A stretch of DNA of 64,000 nucleotides from assembly GCF_001905845.1 (NCBI RefSeq), contig NZ_LIVZ01000006.1:372001-436000 (forward strand), written 5' to 3'. Position numbers and translations under genes: made by a program. Of the stretch, positions 31,195 to 38,999 are shown piece by piece. The stretch's first letter is position 1; each line of letters begins with the position of its first letter. The DNA is from Streptomyces sp. TSRI0107. Lineage in GTDB: Bacteria; Actinomycetota; Actinomycetes; Streptomycetales; Streptomycetaceae. Below the pieces are notes generated by a model that was not told the DNA's origin, did not search any database, and saw only the letters and a program-made list of their open reading frames with translations.

Positions 31195-32091
31195 GGCACG
31201 TCCGGAAGCCTCGGTGGCCGGCCGCCCGCTCCCGGCGCCCTCGCCGCGAAGGTGCGCGCGCTCGCCCCGTCCATGACCCGCTCCATGCAGCGCGTCGCCG
31301 AGGCCGTCGCCCAGGACCCGGCCGGCTGTGCCGCGCTCACGGTCACCGGCCTCGCCGAACTCACCGGCACCAGCGAGGCCACCGTCGTCCGCACCGCCCG
31401 GCTGCTCGGCTACCCGGGCTACCGCGACCTGCGGCTCGCCCTGGCCGGCCTCGCCGCCCAGCAGCAGTCCGGCCGCGCGCCCGCCATCACCACCGACATC
31501 GCGGTCGACGATCCCATCGCCGACGTCGTCGCCAAACTCGCCTACGACGAGCAGCAGACCCTCGCCGACACCGCCGCCGCCCTGGACACCGCGCAGCTCG
31601 AAGCGGCGGTGTCGGCGGCCGCCCACGCCCGGCGGATCGACGTGTACGGCGTGGGCGCGTCCGGCCTCGTCGCCCAGGACCTCACGCAGAAGCTGCTGCG
31701 CATAGGGGTGATAGCCCACGCGCACAGCGACCCGCACCTCGCCGTGACCAACGCGGTGCAGCTGCGCGCGGGCGACGTCGCGATCGCGATCACGCACTCC
31801 GGGTCGACGGGTGACGTGATCGAGCCGCTGCGGGTGGCGTTCGAACGCGGGGCGACCACCGTCGCGATCACCGGCCGTCCGGACTCGCCGGTGACGCAGT
31901 ACGCCGACCATGTGCTGACCACGTCGATCGCCCGGGAGACCGAGCTGCGCCCGGCGGCGATGTCGTCCCGCACCAGCCAACTGCTGGTCGTGGACTGCCT
32001 GTTCGTGGGGGTGGCACAGCGGACGTACGAGACGGCGGCACCGGCCCTGTCCGCGTCGTACGAAGCGCTGGCGCACCGGCACCGCAGATGA
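31168..32091 (+). CDS. MurR/RpiR family transcriptional regulator
   Basis: 307 residues from the GTG at 31168, chosen because a promoter places the transcript start there; a GTG at 31180 is possible. The N-terminal RpiR helix-turn-helix is seen in SMTRSMQRVAEAVAQDPAGCAALTVTGLAELTGTSEATVVRTARLLGYPGYRDLRLAL. A C-terminal SIS (sugar isomerase) domain follows, with RIDVYGVGASGLVAQDLTQKLLRIG, AIAITHSGSTGDVIEPL and AITGRPDSPV, which binds a phosphosugar. It precedes murQ by 33 bp on the same strand, so MurNAc-6-phosphate is the natural effector candidate. Likely represses itself, murQ and the PTS gene. Confidence 0.92.
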   Translation: MTREVKETFGTSGSLGGRPPAPGALAAKVRALAPSMTRSMQRVAEAVAQDPAGCAALTVTGLAELTGTSEATVVRTARLLGYPGYRDLRLALAGLAAQQQSGRAPAITTDIAVDDPIADVVAKLAYDEQQTLADTAAALDTAQLEAAVSAAAHARRIDVYGVGASGLVAQDLTQKLLRIGVIAHAHSDPHLAVTNAVQLRAGDVAIAITHSGSTGDVIEPLRVAFERGATTVAITGRPDSPVTQYADHVLTTSIARETELRPAAMSSRTSQLLVVDCLFVGVAQRTYETAAPALSASYEALAHRHRR

Positions 32092-32124
32092 GACACCGCA
32101 CTACCCGTACTGGAGCCGCCCCCC

Positions 32125-33060
32125 ATGACCTCGCCCTCCGACTCCCGTGACCTGCGAGCCCAGCTCGACAATCTCACCACCGAGGCGTTCCGCCCCGAAC
32201 TCGCCGACATCGACCGGCTGTCCACCCTGGAGATCGCCACCCTGATGAACGGGGAGGACGCCGGTGTGCCCGGCGCCGTCGCCCGGCAGCTCCCCCGGAT
32301 CGCCGCCGCGATCGACGCCGTCGCCGCCCGCATGGCCCGCGGCGGCCGCCTGGTCTACGCCGGTGCCGGAACCGCCGGCCGGCTCGGCGTCCTGGACGCC
32401 TCCGAGTGCCCGCCGACCTTCAACACCGACCCCGCCCAGGTCGTCGGCCTGATCGCGGGCGGCCCCGAGGCCATGGTGACCTCCGTGGAAGGCGCTGAGG
32501 ACTCCGCGGAGCTGGCCCGCGCCGACCTCGACGCGCTGGCCCTGTCCCCCGACGACACGGTGGTCGGCATCTCCGCGTCCGGCCGCACCCCGTACGCCGT
32601 CGGCGCGGTGGAACACGCCCGCGCGCTCGGCGCCCTCACCGTCGGGCTGGCCTGCAACCCGGGCAGCGCGCTCGCCGCGGCCGCCGAGCACGGCATCGAG
32701 ATCGTCGTCGGCCCGGAGCTGATCACCGGCTCCACCCGCCTCAAGGCGGGCACCGCGCAGAAGCTCGTCCTGAACATGCTGTCGACGATCACGATGATCC
32801 GGCTCGGCAAGACCTTCGGGAACCTCATGGTCGACGTGCGGGCCTCCAACGACAAGCTGCGCGCCCGCTCCCACCGCATCGTCGCCCTCGCCACCGGCGC
32901 CGGGGACGAGGAGATCGAACGCGCGCTGGCCGACTCGGCCGGTGAGGTGAAGGACGCGATCCTCAGCATCCTGGCCGACGTGGACGGGCGGACGGCGGCC
33001 CGGCTGCTGTCGGAGAACCAGGGCAGGCTACGGGCGGCACTGGGAGCGGTGGGGCGCTGA
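32125..33060 (+). CDS. murQ: N-acetylmuramic acid 6-phosphate etherase
   Basis: 311 residues. MurQ cleaves the lactyl ether of MurNAc-6-phosphate to give GlcNAc-6-phosphate and D-lactate. Family motifs are complete: LTTEAFRPELADIDRLSTLEIATLMNGED, GGRLVYAGAGTAGRLGVLDASECPPTF (SIS substrate loop), IAGGPEAM, VVGISASGRTPYAVGAVEHARALG, ITGSTRLKAGTAQKLVLNMLSTITM, and KTFGNLMVDVRASNDKLRARS. The product feeds NagA, whose gene lies 24 kb away in this window. Between the RpiR regulator and the PTS gene, probably one transcript. Confidence 0.96.
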   Translation: MTSPSDSRDLRAQLDNLTTEAFRPELADIDRLSTLEIATLMNGEDAGVPGAVARQLPRIAAAIDAVAARMARGGRLVYAGAGTAGRLGVLDASECPPTFNTDPAQVVGLIAGGPEAMVTSVEGAEDSAELARADLDALALSPDDTVVGISASGRTPYAVGAVEHARALGALTVGLACNPGSALAAAAEHGIEIVVGPELITGSTRLKAGTAQKLVLNMLSTITMIRLGKTFGNLMVDVRASNDKLRARSHRIVALATGAGDEEIERALADSAGEVKDAILSILADVDGRTAARLLSENQGRLRAALGAVGR

Positions 33061-33119
33061 TCGGCCACTTGGCCGAACTCGAACCCCATTCCCGCGCGCC
33101 CCGGCCGCATGGTTGCTCC

Positions 33120-34511
33120 ATGACCGACCACGCCACCCAGGCCATGGCCGCCGCCCTCCTCCCCCTGGTCGGCGGCCGCGAGAACGTCACGTCCGTCGCC
33201 CACTGCATGACCCGCCTGCGCCTGGGCCTCGCCGACCGCACCCGCGTCGACGAGGAGGCGCTGCGGGCCCTGCCCGGCGTCCTGGGCGTGGTGGACGACG
33301 ACACGTACCAGATCGTGCTGGGCCCGGGAACGGTGGCGCGGGTGACGCCGGAGTTCGAGGCGCTGCTCGCCCCCGACCGCGCGACGGAACTGGCGGCGCG
33401 CGGCTCCGAGCTACGGCAGGAGCAGCGCGAACGCAACGCGACCCCGGTGAAGCTGGCGCTGCGCCGGGTGGCGAACATCTTCGTCCCGCTGATCCCGGCG
33501 CTGATCGGCTGCGGGGTGCTGGCCGGGGTCAACGGCCTGCTGGTGAACGCGGGCGTACTCTCGGGCGTCACCCCGGCCCTCGCCTCGATCAGCTCGGGCT
33601 TCATGGCGCTGATCGCGGTGTTCGTCGGCCACAACACGGCGAAGGAGTTCGGCGGCACACCGGTGCTGGGCGGGGCGGTCGCGGCGATCGTCGTGTTCCC
33701 GGGCGTGGCGAAGGTGACCGCGTTCGGCGTGACCCTCGCCCCCGGCCAGGGCGGCGTCCTGGGCGCACTGGCGGCGGCCCTGCTGGCCACGTACGTGGAG
33801 AAGCTGTGCCGCGAGATCGTCCCGCCCACCCTCGACGTCCTCCTCACCCCGACGCTGACGGTCCTCCTCGGGGGCCTGACGACGCTCTACGGCCTCATGT
33901 ACGCGGCCGGCGCGGTCTCCACGGCCATCGGCACGGCCGCGAACTGGCTCCTCGCGACGACCGGCGCGTTCGCCGGGCTCCTCCTCGGCGGACTCTTCCT
34001 CCCCCTGGTCATGCTGGGCCTCCACCAGGCCCTGATCCCCATCCACGCGACGCTGATCGACGAACAGGGCAGCACCGCCCTGCTCCCCATCCTCGCGATG
34101 GCCGGCGCGGGCCAGGTCGGCGCGGCGCTCGCGATCTACATCCGCCTCCGCCACGACACGTCCATCCGCACCACCATCAAGTCCGCGCTCCCCGCCGGGC
34201 TGCTGGGCGTCGGCGAACCCCTGATCTACGGCGTCTCGCTGCCGCTGGGCCGCCCCTTCCTCACCGCCTGCGTGGGCGGCGCGGCGGGCGGCGCGTTCCT
34301 CGGCGTCTTCGCGATGCTCGGCGACACGGTCGGCGCGACCGCGATCGGCCCCTCGGGCTGGGCCCTGTTCCCCCTGCTGTCGGGCGAACGGGGCCTGGCC
34401 GCGACGGCGGCGATCTACGCGGGCGGACTGCTCACCGGCTACGCGGCGGGCTTCGTGACGACGTACGTCTTCGGCATCCGAGGTGGACGAGGTGGACAGA
34501 CCGCCTCCTGA
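33120..34511 (+). CDS. PTS EIIBC permease, MurP-like
   Basis: 463 residues from the ATG at 33120. The N-terminal EIIB domain (residues 1-85) has the phospho-acceptor cysteine in AHCMTRLRLGL. The EIIC domain follows with about ten membrane spans and the glucose-family motifs LALRRVANIFVPLIPALIGCGVLAG and LPAGLLGVGEPLIYGVSLPLGRPF (GEPLIYG). No EIIA domain is attached, so phosphate must come from a separate EIIA-Glc, as for E. coli MurP. Being downstream of murQ, the likely substrate is N-acetylmuramic acid, imported as MurNAc-6-phosphate. The specificity is inferred from context. Confidence 0.9.
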   Translation: MTDHATQAMAAALLPLVGGRENVTSVAHCMTRLRLGLADRTRVDEEALRALPGVLGVVDDDTYQIVLGPGTVARVTPEFEALLAPDRATELAARGSELRQEQRERNATPVKLALRRVANIFVPLIPALIGCGVLAGVNGLLVNAGVLSGVTPALASISSGFMALIAVFVGHNTAKEFGGTPVLGGAVAAIVVFPGVAKVTAFGVTLAPGQGGVLGALAAALLATYVEKLCREIVPPTLDVLLTPTLTVLLGGLTTLYGLMYAAGAVSTAIGTAANWLLATTGAFAGLLLGGLFLPLVMLGLHQALIPIHATLIDEQGSTALLPILAMAGAGQVGAALAIYIRLRHDTSIRTTIKSALPAGLLGVGEPLIYGVSLPLGRPFLTACVGGAAGGAFLGVFAMLGDTVGATAIGPSGWALFPLLSGERGLAATAAIYAGGLLTGYAAGFVTTYVFGIRGGRGGQTAS

Positions 34512-34529
34512 CGGGTAGACAGGCACACC

Positions 34530-34835
34530 GTGCCCCCCGCCCGCCGCAGGATCGTCACCGCCTGGGCAGTGCTGTGCCTGTCCGGCCTCGCCGCCACCTC
34601 CGCGCTCACCTCCGAGCCGTACACCGAGACGCTGGAGTTCCCCTCCGAGGAGCCGACCCCGACCGGCACGCACGCCGTCGACTGCCAGGAACTCGCCGAC
34701 TACGTCGAAGACGCCCTCGACCCCTCACCGCCGCCCGGCTACGGGGGTTCCTTCGCCGTGGACGTGGCGGTACCGCAGGAGTGCGCGGACGAACTCGCGG
34801 AACGCGGCCTGCCGCGGCCCCGGCCTCACGACTGA
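34530..34835 (+). CDS. Small exported hypothetical protein
   Basis: 101 residues from the GTG at 34530, 18 bp after the PTS gene. A hydrophobic helix at 9-26 (VTAWAVLCLSGLAATSAL) acts as signal peptide or anchor. The mature part is acidic with two Cys residues (VDCQELADY, PQECADELAE) that could pair. It may be co-transcribed with the murQ-PTS unit. No family recognised; overlaps the convergent gene by 10 bp. Confidence 0.6.
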   Translation: MPPARRRIVTAWAVLCLSGLAATSALTSEPYTETLEFPSEEPTPTGTHAVDCQELADYVEDALDPSPPPGYGGSFAVDVAVPQECADELAERGLPRPRPHD

Positions 34836-35077
34836 AGCCGCCGCCGCTCCCGGTTCACCTTCCGCACCCGGGCCCGCAGCGCGTCCCCCGCCGGCACCGC
34901 CCGCAGCAGCTCGGTCAGCTGCTCGGCGGTCCGCACATTGCACCGGCCCAGGTCGACCAGAGCGAACGGCTCGTCACTGGCACCGGTCACCGGATCGACA
35001 CACAGGGACGGCAACACGACCCCCACGCTCTCCAGCGCCGCCCGCAGCGACTCCACGATCTCCTCGGTTGTCCGCAC
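34826..35077 (-). CDS. Conserved hypothetical protein
   Basis: 83 residues from the GTG at 35077, with GGGAG 3 nt upstream. MRTTEEIVESLRAALESVGVVLPSLCVDPVTGASDEPFALVDLGRCNVRTAEQLTELLRAV is a soluble alpha/beta sequence seen in Streptomyces next to XRE-DUF397 regulator pairs; the basic tail is RARVRKVNRERRRLQS. Divergent from the XRE gene, with 113 bp between the starts. Function unknown. Confidence 0.7.
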   Translation of the reverse strand: MRTTEEIVESLRAALESVGVVLPSLCVDPVTGASDEPFALVDLGRCNVRTAEQLTELLRAVPAGDALRARVRKVNRERRRLQS

Positions 35078-35190
35078 GCTCCCGTACCTCCACGCTGAGT
35101 TTCCGATTCACCACACAGCGTGTCCCCTACGCCTCTAACCTGGCCAGACACGGCACCCCAACAACCCCACGTGTACGACAGGGACTTGCC

Positions 35191-36030
35191 ATGCCAGGAC
35201 CGAAGGACCTCGACCCGTCGTCCTCCCCCCGCGCACTGCTGGGCGCGGAACTCCGCCACGCGAGAGAGAAGGCGGGGCTCAGCCAGGAGGAGCTGGGCCA
35301 CCGGCTGTACGTCAGCGGGTCGTTCATCGGCCAGCTGGAGGCCGGGACGCGGAGGATGCAGCCGGAGTACGCGCGGATGCTGGACGACGTCCTCGGGACG
35401 GAGGACTTCTTTCAGCGGAACTGTGCGGCGGTGGCCAAGTCGAAGTATCCGGAGCACTTCGCGGAGGCGGCGGAGGCGGAGGCCGTAGCCACGGTGATCA
35501 GGGAGTACGCCCCGATGCTGATCCCTGGGCTGCTCCAGACGCCCGCCTATGCGCGAGCAGTGAACCGTGCCTACGACCCGACGGCGCTGGAGGAGACCAT
35601 CGACGAGTGGGTGGACGGACGGGTGGCGCGTACCCGCCTGCTCGACCATCCAACAAAGCCCGTGTTGTGGGTGGTGCTTGACGAAGCGGCATTGCGGCGA
35701 GCGACGGGTGGTCGAGTGGTGATGGCGGAGGCGCTGCGCCACGTCGCGGACCTGGCGCGGCGGAACCGGGTCATCGTGCAGGTGCTGCCGTTCAGCGCGG
35801 GAGGGCACGCGGCGATGAAGGGTGCTTTGAAGCTGATGGAGTTCGAGGATGCCCCTCCGCTGGCTTACTTCGAGGGTGTCGGCACTGGCCGGCTGGAGGA
35901 CGACCCGCTCACCGTCACCCAGATGAAGTTCACCTACGAACTCCTCACCGCCTCCGCGCTCTCGCCGGAGAAGTCCCTGGCTCTCCTCGACGCGTTGGCG
36001 CAGGATTACGCCCATGAGGAGCATTCCTGA
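35191..36030 (+). CDS. XRE-family regulator with DUF5753 domain
   Basis: 279 residues from the ATG at 35191 (AGGGAC upstream). Residues 14-70 are an XRE helix-turn-helix (LLGAELRHAREKAGLSQEELGHRLYVSGSFIGQLEAGTRRM). The rest is DUF5753 (EYAPMLIPGLLQTPAYARAV, RTRLLDHPTKPVLWVVLDEAALRR, VQVLPFSAGGHAAMKGALKLMEF). This architecture is the WhiJ-like class, found in dozens of copies per Streptomyces genome and nearly always paired with a DUF397 gene, as here (17-bp overlap). Such pairs modulate development and antibiotic production; the target of this one is unknown. Confidence 0.93.
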   Translation: MPGPKDLDPSSSPRALLGAELRHAREKAGLSQEELGHRLYVSGSFIGQLEAGTRRMQPEYARMLDDVLGTEDFFQRNCAAVAKSKYPEHFAEAAEAEAVATVIREYAPMLIPGLLQTPAYARAVNRAYDPTALEETIDEWVDGRVARTRLLDHPTKPVLWVVLDEAALRRATGGRVVMAEALRHVADLARRNRVIVQVLPFSAGGHAAMKGALKLMEFEDAPPLAYFEGVGTGRLEDDPLTVTQMKFTYELLTASALSPEKSLALLDALAQDYAHEEHS

Positions 36031-36223
36031 GTACGACCTGCACGGTGCCACCTGGCGCAAGTCCAGCTACAGCGGTGGTGGCGGCGACAACTGCCTCGAA
36101 GTCGCCGCCGGCCACGTGGACGTGATCCCCGTCCGCGACTCCAAGAACCCCACCGGCCCGAAGCTCGTGTTCCGAGCCTCGGCGTGGACCGCGTTCGTCG
36201 GTGGGCTGAAGCAGCCGGACTAG
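36014..36223 (+). CDS. DUF397 protein partner of the XRE regulator
   Basis: 69 residues. WRKSSYSGGGGDNCLEVAAGH, then VRDSKNPTGPKLVFRASAWTAFVGGLK, is the canonical DUF397 signature. These small proteins are thought to antagonise the DNA-binding partner encoded just upstream, like the WhiJ-associated cases. The start ATG lies 17 bp inside the end of the XRE gene, which implies coupled translation. Convergent with the MerR gene, 4 bp apart. Confidence 0.93.
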   Translation: MRSIPEYDLHGATWRKSSYSGGGGDNCLEVAAGHVDVIPVRDSKNPTGPKLVFRASAWTAFVGGLKQPD

Positions 36224-36227
36224 TCGG

Positions 36228-37031
36228 TCACTCCCAGGTCGCGGTGTCGGGGTCGATGCCGTGGGCGCGTGCGCTGGCGTCCACGACCCGGCGGAACCAC
36301 GTCGCGAGGCCGGTGCGTATGCCGTCGTAGTGGGCGGCGAATCCCGGATCGGCCTCGTACCTGCGGCCGAGACAGACCTGCATCTGCCGGGTGAGGGGGA
36401 AGTACGAGGAGAAGACCTCGCGGTGCCGTTCGACGAGCCGGTTCGCTTCCGGGCTGCCCGGTGCGACGCCGGCGTCCATCGCGTCCGCGAGGGCGCGGTC
36501 GACGTCGGCGACGGCTTCGGTGATGGCCTGCCACTCCTCCGGGCTGCGAGAGGCCGAGCGTTCGGCGTACTGGCGCCACTGCGGGGTGTCGCCGTAGCGC
36601 TGCCGGGCCTCGGCGGGCCAGTCGGGGTTCCACTGGGGGCCGAAGATCTCGGCCTGCTGCTCGGCGGTGAGCAGCAGGCCGTGCTCGTGGGCGTCGATCA
36701 TCCGGTCCAGTCCGGCGCTGAGCTGCCGGAGGCGGTCGATGCGTTCGGCGACCTGGGCGCGTTGCGCGCGCAGCGCGGCGGGCACGTCCGCGGTCGAGTC
36801 GTCCAGGACGGCCTGGATCGTGTCCAGGCCGAGCCCGACCTCGCGGTAGACGACGATGCGCTGGAGGCGTTCCAGATCACCGGCGGTGTAGAGCCGGTAT
36901 CCGGAAGCCGTGCGCAGCGACGGCCGCGCGAGGCCGATCTCGTCCCAGTGGTGCAGGGCGCGGACCGTGACGCCCAGACGCTTCGAGGCCTGACCGACGG
37001 TCAGACCATCGGCGTCGGTCGCATCACGCAT
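36228..37031 (-). CDS. MerR-family regulator with TipAS domain
   Basis: 267 residues; the ATG at 37031 overlaps the upstream VOC gene by 8 bp (an ATG at 37040 is also in frame). The N-terminal MerR HTH is TVGQASKRLGVTVRALHHWDEIGLARPSLRTASGYRLYTAGDLERLQRIVVYREVGLGLDTIQ, then a coiled coil. Residues about 120-265 are a TipAS-type effector domain (LTAEQQAEIFGPQW, WPAEARQRYGDTPQW, SSYFPLTRQMQVCLGRRYEADPGFAAHYD). TipA binds thiopeptides; related proteins sense other small molecules. It probably controls its own two-gene operon through the dyad at 37577-37593. Confidence 0.93.
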   Translation of the reverse strand: MRDATDADGLTVGQASKRLGVTVRALHHWDEIGLARPSLRTASGYRLYTAGDLERLQRIVVYREVGLGLDTIQAVLDDSTADVPAALRAQRAQVAERIDRLRQLSAGLDRMIDAHEHGLLLTAEQQAEIFGPQWNPDWPAEARQRYGDTPQWRQYAERSASRSPEEWQAITEAVADVDRALADAMDAGVAPGSPEANRLVERHREVFSSYFPLTRQMQVCLGRRYEADPGFAAHYDGIRTGLATWFRRVVDASARAHGIDPDTATWE

Positions 37032-37560
37032 GCTCCCCATTGTCGCCGTGGCCGGTGTCCGGAGGAGTGATGCCGATGGCTTCAAGGTTGCGCGCCTCCT
37101 GGCTGTCCGGGTCGAAGGGCTTGGCCGCGGTGAGGACGATCCGTGCGTTCTCGGGGGTGATCACCTCCACGTCGCGGGTGTTCCACGGAGTGTCGCGTGG
37201 GCCGTCGACCGAGTCCGGGCGCACCGCACGGCAGGCCTCGACGACGGAATCGACCTCGCTGAGCACGCACGCGAAGCTGAAACTCATCGCCGGTGCCTGC
37301 TGCGGCACGCTCTCCGCCTTGACGAGGAGCACGTCCTGGAAGGCCCAGCGGCGCAGGTGCACCAGCGTGCCGGGGATGCTGAACAGCTCGAAGAAGCCGA
37401 GCCCACGAGTCCAGAAGTCCACCGACGCGGCCAGGTCGTCGGTGGGGACGGTGGCGAACGCGGGCATGCCGTAGATGCCGCGGAACGGCTCCGGCGGGAC
37501 CGCGTCCGGGCCGGGAGCGGGCACGGGGCTCATCTCGAACGCGTTGAAGTAGTCGCTCAT
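37024..37560 (-). CDS. VOC/glyoxalase-bleomycin-resistance-like protein
   Basis: 178 residues from the ATG at 37560 (GGTGAGG upstream; another ATG 9 bp earlier). A single VOC domain is recognisable (IYGMPAFATVPTDDLAASVDFWTRGLGFFELFSIPGTLVHLRRWAFQDVLLVKAE, then NTRDVEVITPENARIVLTAAKPFDP). VOC proteins bind metals and act as isomerases, dioxygenases or drug-binding resistance proteins. The key metal residues cannot be assigned safely. Placed before a TipA-like regulator, it may bind or inactivate the compound the regulator senses. Confidence 0.85.
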   Translation of the reverse strand: MSDYFNAFEMSPVPAPGPDAVPPEPFRGIYGMPAFATVPTDDLAASVDFWTRGLGFFELFSIPGTLVHLRRWAFQDVLLVKAESVPQQAPAMSFSFACVLSEVDSVVEACRAVRPDSVDGPRDTPWNTRDVEVITPENARIVLTAAKPFDPDSQEARNLEAIGITPPDTGHGDNGEHA

Positions 37561-37567
37561 GCGCCTC

Positions 37568-37598
37568 ACCTTTCAGCCTCACGCAACGTGAGGGTCAA
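37568..37598 (-). promoter_or_regulatory. MerR-type promoter of the VOC-MerR operon
   Basis: On the minus strand TTGACC (37598-37593) is followed by a 19-bp spacer and AAAGGT (37573-37568). The spacer holds the dyad CCTCACG-N3-CGTGAGG (37577-37593). A 19-bp spacer with a central dyad is the hallmark of MerR-activated promoters. The -10 is weak, and it ends 7 nt before the ATG. Confidence 0.65.
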
Positions 37599-37719
37599 GC
37601 CGAGGCTTTGGGCGAGCCGCCCGAGGCTCAAGTGCCGAGCTCCGAGCCCTCTTTTCAAGGAATGGCCGGTGGGTCTCAACCCACCCTCCCACCCGGCGAG
37701 TTGACGCGTAGCGTCCGAC

Positions 37720-37749
37720 TTGCCACGCAAGGTGACGAGGCTCTAGCGT
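37720..37749 (+). promoter_or_regulatory. Putative promoter of the HTH gene at 37829
   Basis: TTGCCA at 37720-37725, 18-bp spacer, TAGCGT at 37744-37749. It lies upstream of the leader hairpin at 37766-37800. Confidence 0.45.
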
Positions 37750-37765
37750 TCCCGCAACAAGCAAC

Positions 37766-37800
37766 AGCCCCCGCCCGGTGCGCCAACACCTGCGGGGGCT
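37766..37800 (+). promoter_or_regulatory. Hairpin in the 5' leader of the HTH gene
   Basis: AGCCCCCGC at 37766-37774 pairs with GCGGGGGCT at 37792-37800 (9 bp), and inside it GGTG (37777-37780) can pair with CACC (37787-37790). It is followed by TTAACC. It sits between the putative promoter and the ribosome site GGAGAAG. It could attenuate transcription or hold a regulatory ligand. Confidence 0.6.
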
Positions 37801-37828
37801 TAACCAACGAGATCGGAGAAGCGATCCC

Positions 37829-38683
37829 GTGGCTGACGCCCACCTTAGTCCTGCCTTCCCGCCCGCGCACCCCATGTCCAACCCGGGCTACGGCAAGCGC
37901 TCCGCACCCGGGCAATCCCCGCGCGCGAACCACGACTTCGCGCACCTCGCGCCCCGCGAAGCCGCCATCGCCGCGTACATCGACCGCCTCCCCGACGGCG
38001 CCGACATCTCGGTGAAAACGCTGGCCAAGCACCTGCCGTACGGGCAGTGCGCGCTCCGCACGGCGCTCAACCGGCTGCAGGAGTCGGGCCACTTGCGCCG
38101 GGGGCGTGAGACGGTGACCGCCGACGACGGCAGCTCCCGCTGGATCACCCGATCGTGGTTCTCCCGTACCGCGCGGGAGGACGCCTGGTGGGCGGCGTTC
38201 ACGCGAGGCGACGCGCCTGAGCCGGAACCCCGGCAGGGCCCCACCCGTTCCCGCGCCCACATCTTCCTCGCCGCACTGGGCCGCGCCACCCCCGCCCTGT
38301 CCCTCTCGGAGGCCGACTGCGCGCAGCTCGCCCCGCTGGTCGTGGAGTGGTTCGCGCGGGGCGCCGACGAGGACGTCGTACGGCATGCCCTGACCAGCGG
38401 CCTGCCCAGCCCGGTCCACCACCCGGCCGCCCTGCTCCGCACCCGCCTGACGCAGAAGCTTCCGCCCCCGCCCGCCCCGCGCCCGCCTCGACGCGTCCTG
38501 GAGTGCGCGACCTGCGGCCTGCCGGGACGCCCGGAGGCCTTGCCGGGAGGCCAGTGCGGCGCATGCCGAGGGGAACGCGCCCCCGCCCACTCCAGTGCGC
38601 CGGTACCCGCCGGCACAGTCCACGCCCACGCTGCGGAGATCCGCGCCGCGATGATCCGACGCCGAGAGAAGGCACCCGTATGA
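37829..38683 (+). CDS. Helix-turn-helix protein with C-terminal zinc-ribbon
   Basis: 284 residues from the GTG at 37829, with GGAGAAG 8 nt upstream. Residues 40-115 form a winged helix (LAPREAAIAAYIDRLPDGADISVKTLAKHLPYGQCALRTALNRLQESGHLRRGRETV). The central part is helical (LSLSEADCAQLAPLVVEWFARGADEDVVRHALTSGLP). Near the C-terminus CATCGLPGRPEALPGGQCGAC gives two CxxC pairs 14 residues apart, likely binding zinc. Related proteins are common in Streptomyces accessory DNA and are annotated as HTH-domain proteins. DNA binding is likely; the target is unknown. Confidence 0.8.
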   Translation: MADAHLSPAFPPAHPMSNPGYGKRSAPGQSPRANHDFAHLAPREAAIAAYIDRLPDGADISVKTLAKHLPYGQCALRTALNRLQESGHLRRGRETVTADDGSSRWITRSWFSRTAREDAWWAAFTRGDAPEPEPRQGPTRSRAHIFLAALGRATPALSLSEADCAQLAPLVVEWFARGADEDVVRHALTSGLPSPVHHPAALLRTRLTQKLPPPPAPRPPRRVLECATCGLPGRPEALPGGQCGACRGERAPAHSSAPVPAGTVHAHAAEIRAAMIRRREKAPV

Positions 38684-38742
38684 CAGCTCCTGCGGTCCGA
38701 TGCCACCAGCCCCGGGCACCATGGAGGGGAGGAGGCGACGCC

Positions 38743-38994
38743 ATGACCCCCAGCACCGCAGAGCGCCCGCAGATGCCCATCGAGGACTTCGAGGACCTGG
38801 TCGACGTGGCCCCTGATGGCGTACGGCTCGAATTCGTCAACGGGCGGGTCCGTACGAAGGACGTCGTCTACACGGACCCCAAGGACGGCCGCTACCAGCA
38901 GTCCCACCGGTATGCCTGGGGCGCTACCGTCGACCTCCCCGCCCCCGTCGGCATCACCCTGGACACCGAAAAGCTCAAGGATTACGCAGACTGA
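38743..38994 (+). pseudogene. Uma2 (DUF820) endonuclease remnant with internal deletion
   Basis: 83 codons from the ATG at 38743 with GGAGG upstream; an in-frame ATG at 38680 overlaps the previous stop as ATGA. The first part (MPIEDFEDLVDVAPDGVRLEFVNGRV) is the N-terminus of a Streptomyces Uma2-family protein. The second part (VYTDPKDGRYQQSHRYAWGATVDLPAPVGITLDTEKLKDYAD) is the C-terminus. From memory the intact protein has about 190 residues; the roughly 100 residues between, including the PD-(D/E)xK-like catalytic core, are gone by an in-frame deletion near GRVRTKD. It is probably non-functional, unless retained as a small fragment with a new role. Confidence 0.8.
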
Positions 38995-38999
38995 TAACC

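Noticed and set aside
34530..34835. EIIA component for the neighbouring PTS permease
   Set aside because: The protein is small, exported and has no active-site His context; it is not an EIIA.
37668..37685. GGTGGGT-CTCA-ACCCACC hairpin as terminator
   Set aside because: No gene ends just upstream on either strand; it lies in a divergent promoter region, so its role is unclear and it was not annotated.
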